From positions 62,001 to 126,000 of the forward strand of contig JADYZN010000040.1 of the NCBI GenBank assembly GCA_020853095.1: a DNA stretch of 64,000 nt. Direction: 5' to 3'. Numbering within the stretch: position 1 is the first letter of the stretch; each line of letters starts with the position of its first letter. Origin of the DNA: Phycisphaerales bacterium (GTDB lineage Bacteria > Planctomycetota > Phycisphaerae > Tepidisphaerales > Tepidisphaeraceae). Below are positions 63,556-64,000 of this stretch, piece after piece. The notes under the pieces were generated by a model. That model made no database searches. It was not told where the DNA came from and saw nothing but the letters and a program-made list of their open reading frames with translations. Position numbers and translations under genes: made by a program.

Positions 63556-64000
63556 TCACCGGATCGTTTGAATTTCGACCAGTTCCACCCAATTGCCGGC
63601 CGGATCCAGCAGCAGCAGGCTTTCGCGGCCGGCCACCAGACCGCGCTGGCGGGTGTATTCCATTTTCGCTTCGATCAATTTCAATTCCGTCCGGGCCAGC
63701 GACCGCACCTCGATCGTCACCGGCTTCATGTCCACCTCCGCCCTCTCCTGTTCGATCCATTCAAAACAGAGATTGAAATTGTCCGAGCGATAAACCGGCC
63801 CGCACATGGTTTGTTCCGACTCAAACTCCAGCAGGTCCAGATAAAACTGATCGAGCGCCGGCCCATCTTTCGGCCGGCCGGCCATTTTCACGTCCGAAAC
63901 CGCCACCAACCGAACCGGCAATGGCTCATCGAGCCGGGGCCGTCGATCCACCTCTGGCTGAAAATCACCGCGACTGGGTTCCAGTTCCACCGTTCGTGCC
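63556..64000 (-). CDS. VOC-family (glyoxalase/dioxygenase fold) protein, partial
   Basis: The frame is open to the right window edge, so the start is missing. At least 148 residues are seen. GPALDQFYLDLLEFESE is the first beta-alpha module of a vicinal oxygen chelate domain, and ESLLLLDPAGNWVELVEIQTIR is its characteristic ending. The strongly charged N-terminal stretch (ELEPSRGDFQPEVDRRPRLDEPLPVR) does not look like the fold. The function within the superfamily is not identifiable. Confidence 0.65.
   Translation of the reverse strand, partial: ARTVELEPSRGDFQPEVDRRPRLDEPLPVRLVAVSDVKMAGRPKDGPALDQFYLDLLEFESEQTMCGPVYRSDNFNLCFEWIEQERAEVDMKPVTIEVRSLARTELKLIEAKMEYTRQRGLVAGRESLLLLDPAGNWVELVEIQTIR

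Overview
The window is GC-rich, almost fully coding bacterial DNA from a diderm. The best guess is a planctomycete, probably of the class Phycisphaerae. The evidence is a DUF1559-type pilin-like protein, a type III glutamine synthetase, squalene-hopene cyclase, Kdo and lipid A genes (kdsA, lpxK), a eukaryote-like kinase, and adjacent genes for both subunits of the archaeal-type DNA topoisomerase VI. No rRNA or tRNA gene was recognised.

Layout. 1-7 kb: the end of a Nif3-like gene, top6B-top6A, a GH42 beta-galactosidase and a Gfo/Idh/MocA oxidoreductase. 6.8-9.1 kb: DAHP synthase (aroF) behind an aromatic-rich leader peptide and terminator hairpin that look like a classical attenuator, then a 2-hydroxyacid dehydrogenase. 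9-14.5 kb: an HDOD-GGDEF protein, a pilin-like/DUF3179 membrane-protein group, an orphan ABC ATPase and a small winged-helix protein. 14.6-19.4 kb: gluQ, lpxK, trpE and an AAA+ ATPase of the Vps4/katanin type with an MIT-like N-terminus. 19.4-27 kb: a class III aminotransferase divergent from squalene-hopene cyclase, a kinase, pheA, a tyrosine phosphatase and two membrane proteins. 27-29.4 kb: glutamine synthetase III.

29.5-40.3 kb is the accessory region. It holds dispersed and tandem repeats, a four-helix-bundle (IVP) gene bracketed by heptamer repeats, and a complete type I-E CRISPR-Cas locus with 16 repeats and cas8e-cse2-cas7-cas5-cas6e-cas1-cas2. This locus has no cas3. Its Cas5 carries a C-terminal HNH nuclease domain, so DNA cutting is probably done by Cascade itself. 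A RelE/HigA-type toxin-antitoxin pair follows, sitting between moaC and a duplicated copy of the moaC 3' end.

40.3-64 kb returns to housekeeping: moaC, kdsA and a lipid kinase; a glycosyltransferase operon; leuS; hslV; a VWA membrane protein; a fused trehalose-6-phosphate synthase/phosphatase; ligA; hemB; a GT39 membrane glycosyltransferase; a cyclodeaminase; an M16 lipoprotein peptidase; a response regulator; and a partial VOC-family gene. Aromatic amino acid genes (aroF, trpE, pheA) are scattered rather than clustered. Several genes have a good promoter whose -10 box lies only 6-9 bases before the start codon and no Shine-Dalgarno sequence, which suggests leaderless mRNAs used alongside ordinary SD-led genes.
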